From Shewanella nanhaiensis (GTDB lineage: Bacteria; Pseudomonadota; Gammaproteobacteria; Enterobacterales; Shewanellaceae): a stretch of DNA of 60,718 nt. The notes beneath the pieces were generated by a model. That model worked only from the letters and a program-made list of their open reading frames with translations, was not told the DNA's origin and made no database searches. The position numbers and the translations under genes are program-made. The DNA lies in NCBI RefSeq assembly GCF_019457885.1, contig NZ_JAHZST010000014.1:1-60718 (forward strand). Reading direction: 5' to 3'. Positions 8,502 to 17,192 of this stretch are shown here, piece after piece (the stretch's first letter is position 1; every line of letters begins with the position of its first letter).

Positions 8502-9455
8502 ATGACTGAGAAAGAGCATTCGATAGCACCATGGCAACATCCACATCAATTCGCACATCTCAATCATAATGGAGAGCGAAATACGCGCTACGTTCTCTAT
8601 CTGACTGTGATCACTATGATTGTTGAGATAGCAGCAGGTACAATATATGGCTCCATGGCTCTACTGGCCGATGGCTGGCATATGGGGACCCACGCCGCTG
8701 CTTTTATGATCACACTTTTTGCTTACTATTATGCGAGAAAGCATGCTGATAATCCTGACTTTTCATTTGGTACAGGCAAGGTGAGTGTTTTAGGAGGGTT
8801 CACCAGTGCTATTGCACTTGGTATGGTTGCGTTAATTATGTTGGTAGAATCTGTTGTTAGGTTTTTTAGCCCTCACCAGATCCAATTTAGTGAGGCGATA
8901 TTTGTCGCCATTATCGGTTTAACAGTCAACCTTATTAGTGCTGTACTGTTAAAAGATCACCATGGACATAGTCATGCTCATGGTCACCATCATAATGAGC
9001 ATGAGCATGAAGGTCATGATCACAATCTACGTGCTGCTTATATGCATGTTCTTGCAGATGCTTTGACCTCTATTTTGGCCATTGTTGCTCTACTGTTTGG
9101 TAAGTGGTATGGCTTAACTTGGTTAGATCCCTTAATGGGAGTTGTTGGCTCTATCATTATTACTCGTTGGGCGTGGCAACTTTTAGGTCAAACTTCACCA
9201 ATATTATTGGATCGGAGTATCGAGGATCGCTATCGACTTAAGATAACTGAGTTGATTGAAGCTGAGAGCGATCATCAAGTCGCCGATCTGCATATTTGGA
9301 AAATTAGTGCCGATCATTACGCTGCAGCTATCTCTATCGTGAGCCACAACCCAGAAGACGTGGAGTATTTTAAAGCAAAGCTAAGTGATTTTACTCAAGT
9401 TAGTCATTTGACCATTGAACTGAATACTTGCCGTCAGGCAGAATGCTTGTCATGA
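8502..9455 (+). CDS. dmeF: Cation diffusion facilitator, DmeF-like metal efflux protein
   Basis: Inner-membrane CDF family antiporter exporting divalent metals such as Co, Ni or Zn. Six membrane helices can be traced. The metal site is shown by LLADGWHMGTH in helix 2 and MHVLADALTS in helix 5, giving the HxxxD pattern. A 22-residue His-rich loop (153-174) lies between helices 4 and 5. The N-terminal WQHPHQFAHLN and an HD pair (TEKEHS..PWQHPH) are typical of the DmeF subgroup. A short cytosolic C-terminal domain ends in TCRQAECLS with two cysteines. A MarR-type gene follows at 27 bp, so the pump and its regulator are probably co-transcribed. Which metal it carries cannot be read from sequence. 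Confidence 0.88.
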   Translation: MTEKEHSIAPWQHPHQFAHLNHNGERNTRYVLYLTVITMIVEIAAGTIYGSMALLADGWHMGTHAAAFMITLFAYYYARKHADNPDFSFGTGKVSVLGGFTSAIALGMVALIMLVESVVRFFSPHQIQFSEAIFVAIIGLTVNLISAVLLKDHHGHSHAHGHHHNEHEHEGHDHNLRAAYMHVLADALTSILAIVALLFGKWYGLTWLDPLMGVVGSIIITRWAWQLLGQTSPILLDRSIEDRYRLKITELIEAESDHQVADLHIWKISADHYAAAISIVSHNPEDVEYFKAKLSDFTQVSHLTIELNTCRQAECLS

Positions 9456-9482
9456 ACAGCCCACATATGAAGTGTTATTACG

Positions 9483-9902
9483 ATGAAGTCTACTGAAGAT
9501 ATGCTCAACCATGCCATGGTTGAGTTTTATGAAAAACTCTCATCTTGGGAGCAAGCCGTGGTTAAAGGGAAGGAGGTTTCATTACCTCAAGTTCATACGG
9601 TTGAGATTTTAGGGGGCAGTGGCCCCATGAGGATGAAAGAGCTTGCTGATAAAATTGGTGTCACGACAGGCACATTGACAGTACAAATAGATAAAATGGT
9701 TAAGTCAGGTTTAGTGATCAGAAAACCCAATGAGTTAGACAAACGCTCAATTTTAGTCGAGCTGACGGAGAAAGGGCTGGAGATGTTTGAGGAGCATGAT
9801 GAGTTACATCATCAACTCACGAGTGAGCTAACCGTTAAATTTACCCAAGAGGAGAGAGAGCTGTTACTCAATTTCCTTGAGCGCGTTAACGCTGAGTTTT
9901 AA
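9483..9902 (+). CDS. MarR-family regulator, possibly AdcR-like metal sensor
   Basis: A 139-residue winged helix protein. The recognition region is MKELADKIGVTTGTLTVQID and the wing carries the DKRSILVELTEKG motif of MarR proteins. By eye it aligns with the streptococcal zinc sensor AdcR: His38 in LPQVHTVEIL, and His105 and His109 in FEEHDELHH, reproduce the AdcR ligands H42, H108 and H112 with almost the same spacing; Glu23 may replace E24. It lies 27 bp after dmeF, so it is a plausible metal-dependent repressor of its own operon acting at the paired operator. The metal-sensing role is inference; the MarR fold is confident. Confidence 0.85.
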   Translation: MKSTEDMLNHAMVEFYEKLSSWEQAVVKGKEVSLPQVHTVEILGGSGPMRMKELADKIGVTTGTLTVQIDKMVKSGLVIRKPNELDKRSILVELTEKGLEMFEEHDELHHQLTSELTVKFTQEERELLLNFLERVNAEF

Positions 9903-10211
9903 TCTCACCATAGGATGAGTTTCTATATTTTCGGTTAAGGTTATGGATGAAGTTATAATTCATAACCACACTGAACTCCCCATTTTTTTCAAGGTCATAG
10001 CAATTAACTAGAGTAATACATCTCATATAGATAGCCAAATTGGCAATGTTTGTTACTGCCTCGTGTCGGACTGGCTGCTTCTTTGTTGCTATGCTTAATA
10101 AGTGTTAAAAGATGAATTGATGACTCTATGTTGCGTTGTTATTATGGCGCGCATTCATCTAACCTTAGATGTTTTGCTTATATATCTTGCTTGTTTATCA
10201 ACAATTTGTGA
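9903..10211. other. Gap upstream of eptA
   Basis: A 309-bp stretch without a convincing gene. The one clear element is the palindrome CATCTAACCTTAGATG (10156-10171), followed by TTTTG. It could be an operator for eptA or a weak terminator for the dmeF operon. No strong promoter was picked out by eye. Confidence 0.5.
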
Positions 10212-11855
10212 GTGAATCCTGTGCTATCTCGTTTTAAAATACTAACCATTAACCAATTTACCCTGACTATTGCCATATTCTATGTGTGCATCTTTAATGT
10301 TCCTTTTTTTCATATTGTTCAGAAAGGAGTAGAGAAGCAAGCTGAAGTCGATCCGCTCTTTATCGCTAGCATTCCCCTTTTTCTCACTTTTGTACTTAGC
10401 TTTATCTTTTCACTTTTCAGTGTCAAATACCTATTGAAACCCATTTTTATTGCAATGACGCTACTTTCATCGAGTGTTTTCTTTGCTGCGCTTCAATATG
10501 GGGTAGTGTTTGATACCGGTATGATTGAGAACATGGTGCAGACAAATCAAGCAGAAGCCTTTACCTACATTAACTTCTCATCTGTACTCAACTTTATTTT
10601 GACAGGCTTAATACCCGCTTCTCTTATCTGGAAGGTGAAAATTGCCTATAAACCTGTCATGAAAGAGGCGATCCATAAACTGGGCTTTATGCTGATGATG
10701 TTGATAGGTGTGGGCGTAATAGGCTTCTTTTATTATCAGAGTTATGTCGCTTTTGGTCGGAACAATGATGAACTTAAACGTTTTATTGTTCCAACCTATG
10801 TCATTGCTTCAATAGCAAAATATACTAATCGTCACTATTTTCAAACTCCGCTAGATTATCAGCAGCAAGGCTTAGATGCTGTAAACATGCACACTAACAG
10901 TACCGGTAAGCCCAATCTTATGGTGCTCGTGGTTGGTGAAACGGCGAGAGCTAAGAATTATGAGTACTATGGCTATGATAAACCGACGAACTCCTATACC
11001 AAGAAACATGGCGTTACCGCATTTAAAAATATGACATCATGTGGAACGGCTACAGCGGTTTCTGTTCCCTGTATGTTTTCAAATATGAAGCGTGAGAATT
11101 ACGATGCCAGAAGAGCCCAAGCGCAGGATGGGGTGCTCGATGTACTTGATCATGCAGGTATTCAGCAAGTATGGCTTGATAATGATAGTGGCTGTAAAGG
11201 TGTCTGCGACAGAATAACCAATATCACTATTAAACAAGACATCGACCCTGAGTTATGTGATGGTCATTCCTGTTATGATCAAGTACTGCTAGATCAATTA
11301 GATAAGGAACTTGCCAAGATAGAAAGTCGTGATGCTTTAATCGTATTACATATTATGGGCTCCCACGGTCCTACCTATTATTTAAGGTACCCATTAGAGC
11401 ATAAGAGGTTCATACCAGATTGTCCTCGCAGTGATATACAAAACTGTAGCGATGAAGCATTAATGAACACCTACGATAATACGATCCTCTATACGGATTA
11501 CATTATCAGTCGGGTAATAGATAAATTAAAAGCTGAGAGTGAAAAGTTTAATACTGGCATGATATATATGTCAGATCATGGTGAGTCATTGGGAGAGAAG
11601 GGGCTATATCTGCATGGCTCTCCCTATGTTGTGGCGCCAGATGAGCAGATAAAGATCCCAATGCTTACCTGGTTCGCGCCTTCGTTTGTAACTGAAAATA
11701 GGCTGGATCCTGTTTGCCTAGGAGAGAAAGCTGAAAAAGGTGGCTTCTCACACGATAACCTTTTTGACTCCCTCTTGGGGGTGATGAACGTGAAAACATC
11801 TATTTATGACAAAAATCTTGACCTATTTAACTCTTGTAGGGTGAAATCCAGTTAA
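10212..11855 (+). CDS. eptA: Lipid A phosphoethanolamine transferase, EptA-like
   Basis: Inner-membrane enzyme adding phosphoethanolamine to lipid A on the periplasmic side, which lowers surface charge and reduces polymyxin binding. Five N-terminal membrane helices (about 1-190) are followed by a sulfatase-type domain. The metal and phospho-acceptor residues are seen in VVGETARAKNYEYYGY, the nucleophile Thr279 in TSCGTATAVSVPC, and MSDHGESLGE with LYLHGSPY. The 547-residue length with the GTG start equals that of E. coli EptA and places the nucleophile one residue off E. coli Thr280, supporting this start despite a weak ribosome binding site. No two-component genes are adjacent. Confidence 0.93.
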   Translation: MNPVLSRFKILTINQFTLTIAIFYVCIFNVPFFHIVQKGVEKQAEVDPLFIASIPLFLTFVLSFIFSLFSVKYLLKPIFIAMTLLSSSVFFAALQYGVVFDTGMIENMVQTNQAEAFTYINFSSVLNFILTGLIPASLIWKVKIAYKPVMKEAIHKLGFMLMMLIGVGVIGFFYYQSYVAFGRNNDELKRFIVPTYVIASIAKYTNRHYFQTPLDYQQQGLDAVNMHTNSTGKPNLMVLVVGETARAKNYEYYGYDKPTNSYTKKHGVTAFKNMTSCGTATAVSVPCMFSNMKRENYDARRAQAQDGVLDVLDHAGIQQVWLDNDSGCKGVCDRITNITIKQDIDPELCDGHSCYDQVLLDQLDKELAKIESRDALIVLHIMGSHGPTYYLRYPLEHKRFIPDCPRSDIQNCSDEALMNTYDNTILYTDYIISRVIDKLKAESEKFNTGMIYMSDHGESLGEKGLYLHGSPYVVAPDEQIKIPMLTWFAPSFVTENRLDPVCLGEKAEKGGFSHDNLFDSLLGVMNVKTSIYDKNLDLFNSCRVKSS

Positions 11856-11862
11856 AAACTTC

Positions 11863-11890
11863 AAAAAAATGGATGGCAACGCCATTTTAT
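11863..11890 (+). terminator. Probable terminator after eptA
   Basis: An A-rich lead is followed by the hairpin ATGGC-AAC-GCCAT and then TTTTATTT. It lies 8 bp after the eptA stop. Confidence 0.6.
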
Positions 11891-12035
11891 TTGGTTATTG
11901 TTATAGAATGGTTAAATGTCATACTTATTCATGAGTAGGTGTTAATGATGAATGATCTTTTATTTGATGACAGATATCATAGGGATGTGGCAATTTAACC
12001 ATTGAAAATACAATAATAATCCATGGCGGTGAAGC

Positions 12036-13079
12036 ATGAACTTAGCGAAACATCTTTCTGATATTGAGGTCTCAGCAAAAATTCTTAGGCATGCTGTACC
12101 TAAAATGTCTGAACTGGATATTCCTGTTACTCCAGATAACTACTCTGTTTGGTATGAGTATTTTTTGGGGGTTAATTTAGACTTAAATCGTACCATTGAT
12201 GAGTATATCTCAAAAGGTGTGACTTTTACGGCCGAGATAAACAGTGAGCTGGTAAAAAATTATATTTTGGAGCAATCTCCTGAAGTGATAGAAAATGTCC
12301 ATGTAGAGACACAATTGGTGATCAATAATCTACTGGAAAAAGTCACTCAGATGAGTAGCGGTACTGCAAACTTAACTGAGACATTAAGTGAGTTTCATCA
12401 AGAGCTTAAACAAACTGTTGATGCCGATGTTTTGTTGAAGTTGGTAAATACATTAGCCGACGAAATGGGAAGTGTCATCAGTGATAACAAGCAGATGGAG
12501 GCTAGTCTCAATACCATGAATGAAGAGGTTAACTCGCTTAAGTCTGAGATGGAAAACCTGAGTATTGTGGCGCAAACCGATCAGTTAACTTCTCTCTTTA
12601 ACCGCCGAGCGTTTGAGAAAGAGATTGAATCGCACATGATACATTACAAGCAAGATCATAGTGCAAGCTGTTTGCTAGTCGTCGATATTGATCACTTTAA
12701 AACCTTTAATGATACCCATGGCCATTTAATTGGTGACAAGGTGCTCGCTTATGTTGCCTTAGCTCTTAAGAAAACAGTCAAGGGAACTGATTTCGTTGCC
12801 AGATATGGTGGAGAAGAGTTTGTTGTCTTATTGCCTAATACTGAGTTAAATGATGCATTGACGGTGGCGGAGCTAGTGCGCAAGAAGATAGCGAATCAAA
12901 AGCTCAGCATTGGTAAGGAGGATAAGCACTCCCTTGGTTCAATTACCGTTTCTGTTGGTGTTTCTACTTTGCACAACTCTGATGACAGAGAGAGTTACTT
13001 TATTAGAGCCGATGAGGCACTTTACCGAGCTAAATCCTCTGGCCGTAACTGCATCTGTAGTGAGTTGGCTGAATCTTAG
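12036..13079 (+). CDS. GGDEF diguanylate cyclase
   Basis: Makes the second messenger cyclic di-GMP from two GTP. The C-terminal GGDEF domain (about 180-345) starts after the linker AQTDQLTSLFNRRAF. The active site is GGEEF (258-262), a catalytically competent variant. The product-inhibition site RxxD is replaced by KGTD (249-252), so feedback inhibition by the product may be weak. The N-terminal half (1-170) is mainly helical with no membrane segment and no domain I can name; it resembles the N-termini of soluble cyclases that begin with SDNYSVWYEYF-like motifs. Transcribed alone; its target process is not shown by the neighbours. Confidence 0.92.
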   Translation: MNLAKHLSDIEVSAKILRHAVPKMSELDIPVTPDNYSVWYEYFLGVNLDLNRTIDEYISKGVTFTAEINSELVKNYILEQSPEVIENVHVETQLVINNLLEKVTQMSSGTANLTETLSEFHQELKQTVDADVLLKLVNTLADEMGSVISDNKQMEASLNTMNEEVNSLKSEMENLSIVAQTDQLTSLFNRRAFEKEIESHMIHYKQDHSASCLLVVDIDHFKTFNDTHGHLIGDKVLAYVALALKKTVKGTDFVARYGGEEFVVLLPNTELNDALTVAELVRKKIANQKLSIGKEDKHSLGSITVSVGVSTLHNSDDRESYFIRADEALYRAKSSGRNCICSELAES

Positions 13080-13088
13080 TCGGAGCTA

Positions 13089-13125
13089 GGGTTTTAACGG
13101 CGACTTTCAAAGACTGTTAAAACCC
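13089..13125. terminator. Hairpin between the convergent cyclase and Pat-type genes
   Basis: GGGTTTTAAC (13089-13098) and GTTAAAACCC (13116-13125) form a 10-bp stem. No T run follows, so a role in termination is only likely from its position between two converging genes. Confidence 0.5.
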
Positions 13126-13137
13126 CAAAGGCAGCTA

Positions 13138-15828
13138 TTATTTTAGTTGCATATCCATCTTAATTAGATGCTCCTCCATATCAAAAGTAACTGTAAAACC
13201 TAAGCTTTTAGCCAGATTTGCCATGCTTCGGTTTTCAAACATGGTAAACCCTGTCAACACCTGTGTGTCGTTAGAACGATAGTAATTGATGAGTTTTTCA
13301 AGTAGTAATCGGCCTAAACCTTGTCCCTGATGATCGCTTCGTACCGCCATGGCAAATTCAGCTTCGGTGTTGTCGGGATCGATAGATGCTCTGATGGCTC
13401 CTAAGGTCAGATCTTCTCCGTTTTCATCTTTACCAATGGCGATAAATGCCATCTCTCTCGCATAATCTATCTGGGTTAATACCGCCATCTCCTCGTGGGT
13501 CATTTTAGATCTAACGCCAAAATAGCGTTTATACCTGTCTTCATCGGAGAGTGAGTTATCGAAAATAAGGTGTTTAGGTTCATCTTCTGGCAAGATGGGC
13601 CTTAACATCACATCACGACCATTTTTCAATGTGGTTTGCTGTTCGAGCTCTTTTGGATAAGGTGAGATTGCAAGCCTTGAGGCGTTATCTATCTGTACTT
13701 GATGCAGTTGAATATTCACATCAAGCAGGGTGATGTTTTCACCAGCGCACAGTACCGGATTGAGATCTAAACGAGCAATTTCAGGGCAGTCGATGACTAG
13801 GTGCGAGATCTGTGTCAGCATGACACACAAGGCGTTCATGTCTAGGCCTAGTGGCAAGTGCCTGTCTTTTAATTTCTGTGTCTTAAGTGCCTGAATCACC
13901 ATATAACGGGCTAAGGTCATATTTAATGGCGGTAGTGCAACAACAGCATCTCTTGCAGGATCCCACTCTGAGCCTCCTTCTCCTAATAAAATCGCTGGAC
14001 CGAAAACGGGATCGTCGATAACTGCAACTCGTATCTCCTGTGCACCGGCTGTTAGAGCCATCTTTTGGACGATTAATCCCTCAATCTCTGCATCTGGGTT
14101 GATATCATGTACACGCGTTTTAATCGCCTTTGCTGCAAGGCAAACCTCATCTTGACTGCTTAAATTTAGCATAACGCCATGTACATCAGACTTATGATGA
14201 ATGTCAGGGGATTGCACCTTAATGGCGACAGGATAGCCAATCGCGTTAGCAATTTTTACGGCGTCTTCTGGGGTATCTGCTACATAGGTGTCGATGGTTT
14301 TTAATCCATAAGCTGATAGAATATCTTTCGACTCATGGGTTTCAAGAATGCGTTTGCCTGCGTCATAAGCTTGAGTGAGTAGCGTTCTTGCTAACTCAAC
14401 ATCTGTAGGTATATTTTCGGGGATGGACTCTGGGACTTCTTGGAGGAGTTTTTGGTTACGACGATACTCTACCATGTGCATAAAGGCACCTACCGCCCCC
14501 TCTGGTGTTCGATAGGTTGGGATCCCTGCTTTGTTAAAGTGCTTTCGGGCCAAATAAGCTGAGTCTTCACCACTCCAGTTTGTCAGGACGTTAACCTTGC
14601 TGTGTTTAGGGTGGGTTGAGATCATCTCAGCGAGGCAGCTTGCAATCTCTACACTATCACCTAGTGCAGAGGGGGAGTGCAGCACCAAAATGGCGTCTGC
14701 TGTACCACTGTCCATCATTATTTTAACTGTCTGTGTATAGCGTTTGGCGTCTGAGTCACCACCTATATCTACTGGGTTTTGTTTTGACCAGGTAGAGGGC
14801 AGTTGCTCATCTAGCTGTGTAAAGGTATCGATATCCAGTGTCGTACTCTTACCGCCTCCCAAGATCAACTGATCTAAGGCGAGGACTGCGGGGCCACCGC
14901 CATTACTGACAATGGCCAGTCGTTCACCCAGTAGAGGGGATGAGTGAGCTAAGGTCTCCACAGCGGCAAAAAGTTCAATCAGATCATTGACTCGTAACAT
15001 ACCCGCTCGTCGAAAAGCGGCTTCATAAACGGCGTCATTTCCCGTCAATCCCCCTGTATGTAACTTGGCCGCATTAGAGCCTTCAAAACTTCGGCCTGAT
15101 TTGATCACTAAGATAGGTTTATTTCTTGCCGCTGCTCGTGCTGCTGAAAGAAAATGGCGCTTTTTATTGATAGAGTCAACATAGAGCAAGATAGCGCTGG
15201 TGCGAGAATCTCGTCCAAGGTAGTCGAGCAATTCATCGAAATCGATATCGGTCGCATCGCCTAAAGAGATAAAGGAGGAGAAGCCAATTCCTTTATTATT
15301 CGCCCAATCTAGCACTGTGGTGCAGATTGCAGCAGATTGAGATACGAATGCTATTTTACCTGGTAGGGCACTGGTATGGGCTAAACTGGCATTAAGTCCT
15401 AGGTTGGGTAGCATCATACCTAAGCTGTTCGGGCCTAAAATGCGCATTCCATAACGTTGAGCGTTCTGTTTCGTTTCCTCTAATAAACTGAGTCCATCTT
15501 CATGGCTTTGATCTGCCATACCTGAAGCCATAATGATCGCTACTTTACAACCAAATTGTGCCAAGGTCTCCGCTATAGCCGGTACACGAAATGCTGCTGT
15601 ACAGATAATGGCAAGATCGGGAATTAATGGCAGTGCTTCAATATTGGGATAAGCCAACACCCCCATTACAGCTTCATATTTTGGGGTGACAGGCATGATT
15701 GGTCCTGAGAAGCCTCCTGCAAGCAGGTTCTTTATCACCACATTGCCCGCGCGTTTTTCAATATTAGAAGCACCAATAATTGCGATGGACTTAGGTTTGA
15801 AGAGGATATGAAGTGTTCGCTGGCTCAT
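13138..15828 (-). CDS. Acyl-CoA synthetase (ADP-forming type) fused to GNAT acetyltransferase, Pat/YfiQ-like
   Basis: The 896-residue protein has the Pat architecture: CoA-binding Rossmann domain (1-130, starting SIAIIGASNIEKRAGN), ligase domains, an ATP-grasp domain (about 490-700, ending near DLNPVL) and a C-terminal GNAT domain (about 725-890) with VRSDHQGQGLGRLLLEKL as the acetyl-CoA loop. Pat/YfiQ proteins acetylate lysines, notably of acetyl-CoA synthetase. His257 in KLHTGGLTG lies where ADP-forming synthetases carry their phosphohistidine, whereas I recall that the Salmonella enzyme has lost it. The protein may therefore keep synthetase activity; this is inference. Transcribed alone. 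Confidence 0.9.
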   Translation of the reverse strand: MSQRTLHILFKPKSIAIIGASNIEKRAGNVVIKNLLAGGFSGPIMPVTPKYEAVMGVLAYPNIEALPLIPDLAIICTAAFRVPAIAETLAQFGCKVAIIMASGMADQSHEDGLSLLEETKQNAQRYGMRILGPNSLGMMLPNLGLNASLAHTSALPGKIAFVSQSAAICTTVLDWANNKGIGFSSFISLGDATDIDFDELLDYLGRDSRTSAILLYVDSINKKRHFLSAARAAARNKPILVIKSGRSFEGSNAAKLHTGGLTGNDAVYEAAFRRAGMLRVNDLIELFAAVETLAHSSPLLGERLAIVSNGGGPAVLALDQLILGGGKSTTLDIDTFTQLDEQLPSTWSKQNPVDIGGDSDAKRYTQTVKIMMDSGTADAILVLHSPSALGDSVEIASCLAEMISTHPKHSKVNVLTNWSGEDSAYLARKHFNKAGIPTYRTPEGAVGAFMHMVEYRRNQKLLQEVPESIPENIPTDVELARTLLTQAYDAGKRILETHESKDILSAYGLKTIDTYVADTPEDAVKIANAIGYPVAIKVQSPDIHHKSDVHGVMLNLSSQDEVCLAAKAIKTRVHDINPDAEIEGLIVQKMALTAGAQEIRVAVIDDPVFGPAILLGEGGSEWDPARDAVVALPPLNMTLARYMVIQALKTQKLKDRHLPLGLDMNALCVMLTQISHLVIDCPEIARLDLNPVLCAGENITLLDVNIQLHQVQIDNASRLAISPYPKELEQQTTLKNGRDVMLRPILPEDEPKHLIFDNSLSDEDRYKRYFGVRSKMTHEEMAVLTQIDYAREMAFIAIGKDENGEDLTLGAIRASIDPDNTEAEFAMAVRSDHQGQGLGRLLLEKLINYYRSNDTQVLTGFTMFENRSMANLAKSLGFTVTFDMEEHLIKMDMQLK

Positions 15829-16665
15829 AGACGTTCTCTCAATACGGTTATCTCTTGAGTCTATCCTAAAACATCAAAAAACTTAACGGTTTAGTTGATT
15901 TTTAAAGAGGAGAAAGAGCTATTTACACTTTTAGATGGTGATTACTGATTAATACTAATCTGTATATTAAATAACCTTAGAATAATAATCTTATTAATAA
16001 GTATAAATAGATTGATATTGTACTGCTGGCCAAATAATGAGCAGCAATACTAAGAGTAAGATATAAAGTGATTAGTATTTTAATCTGTAAACGATTTATT
16101 AGAACAAAATTAATACGGTTACAATTAGTAGCAAACGGAATTTGTAAATTATTTGTTCTTTTTTTTATGTGAAATATATAAAAATGATAAGTGAGCAAGC
16201 TTATTAACTTAAAGTTCAGTCATTATTTAGACTTACAAATTTTAATGTGTAATTTATACTGTTAATTTACGTTTAAATGTATTGACTATTATGAAGTCTC
16301 GATTTTGAGACGGTTTTAATAAGACTTATAGTTTTAGTATTAACTCAGACCTTGCTGTTTGTTGTTTTTTTGTTAATTAAGCTAGTGCAAAAATATAAAG
16401 ATATAGTACTTTACTACTAATTGACTTTATTTACTTTTCTGCAACATTTCGGCGAGACCTTTAATATTTTTTTACTTGCCTTTAATGTTTCTCTGGATAA
16501 AATGACTTTTATGATCTGCTCAATTGGTATTTTGTACTGTCTTGTAGATCAGGGCGATGTACTAAGTTGAAAGTTGATAACAAGATTAACTTATTACATT
16601 TAGGCTATAGCCTAATTTAAATTGGAATAGGGTATTCCCTATAAGCCGTATATGGAGATATTAAA
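15829..16665. other. Long AT-rich gap before the T6SS operon
   Basis: There are 837 bp with no convincing gene. Open frames here are short, AT-rich and without family features. It must hold the tssB promoter. A palindrome AGGCTATAGCCT lies at 16602-16613, and GGAATAGGGTATTCC at 16624-16638, close to the tssB start. I looked for a GG-N10-GC sigma-54 pattern and found none. The low GC suggests an H-NS-type silenced region, which is inference. Confidence 0.5.
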
Positions 16666-17154
16666 ATGGCAAAAGATGGCACAGTTGCGCCTAAAGAACG
16701 TATTAATATTAAATATGTTCCCTCTACAGGTGATCAACAGGCGGAAATGGAACTTCCACTCAAGATGTTGATTGTGGGTGACTTTAAAGGTCACGCAGAA
16801 GATACACAACTTGAAGAAAGACAATCAGTATCTGTAAATAAAACAAACTTCGAATCAATAATGAAAGAAAGCAGCCTATCTGTTAATACAACGGTTGCGA
16901 ATAAATTAACTGACAATGAATCTGACGAGTTAAATGTAGAATTAAACTTCAGTTCCATGAAAGATTTCTCTCCTGATGCCATCGCTACACAAGTCCCTGA
17001 AATAAATAAACTCATTGAGCTAAGAGAAGCCCTTGTCGCTTTAAAAGGCCCATTAGGTAATATCCCATCATTTAGAACCAAGCTGCAGGAATTGATTGAG
17101 ACCGAGGATTCTCGCGAACAACTTTTAGCAGAACTTCAAACTCTAGATAACTAG
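16666..17154 (+). CDS. tssB: T6SS contractile sheath small subunit TssB (VipA)
   Basis: Pairs with TssC to build the cytoplasmic contractile sheath. The 162 residues match the family length. Conserved features are VAPKERINIKYVPSTGDQQAE at the start (given in part), ELPLKMLIVGDFKG and the segment LNVELNFSSMKDFSPDAIA. It is the first gene of the T6SS operon. A GGAG site lies 10 bp before the ATG. Confidence 0.97.
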   Translation: MAKDGTVAPKERINIKYVPSTGDQQAEMELPLKMLIVGDFKGHAEDTQLEERQSVSVNKTNFESIMKESSLSVNTTVANKLTDNESDELNVELNFSSMKDFSPDAIATQVPEINKLIELREALVALKGPLGNIPSFRTKLQELIETEDSREQLLAELQTLDN

Positions 17155-17192
17155 TACGAAAGTACAGGTCTCATTGAATATGGAAGAATGAC

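Noticed and set aside
16021..16050. GG and GC pair resembling a sigma-54 promoter before tssB
   Set aside because: The gap is 11 bp and the flanking bases do not fit TTGGCAC or TTGCT; distance to tssB is over 600 bp.
15977..16198. Minus-strand reading frame of 73 codons in the AT-rich gap
   Set aside because: Very AT-rich, low-complexity translation rich in Ile, Leu and Tyr, no ribosome binding site and no family features; chance frame.
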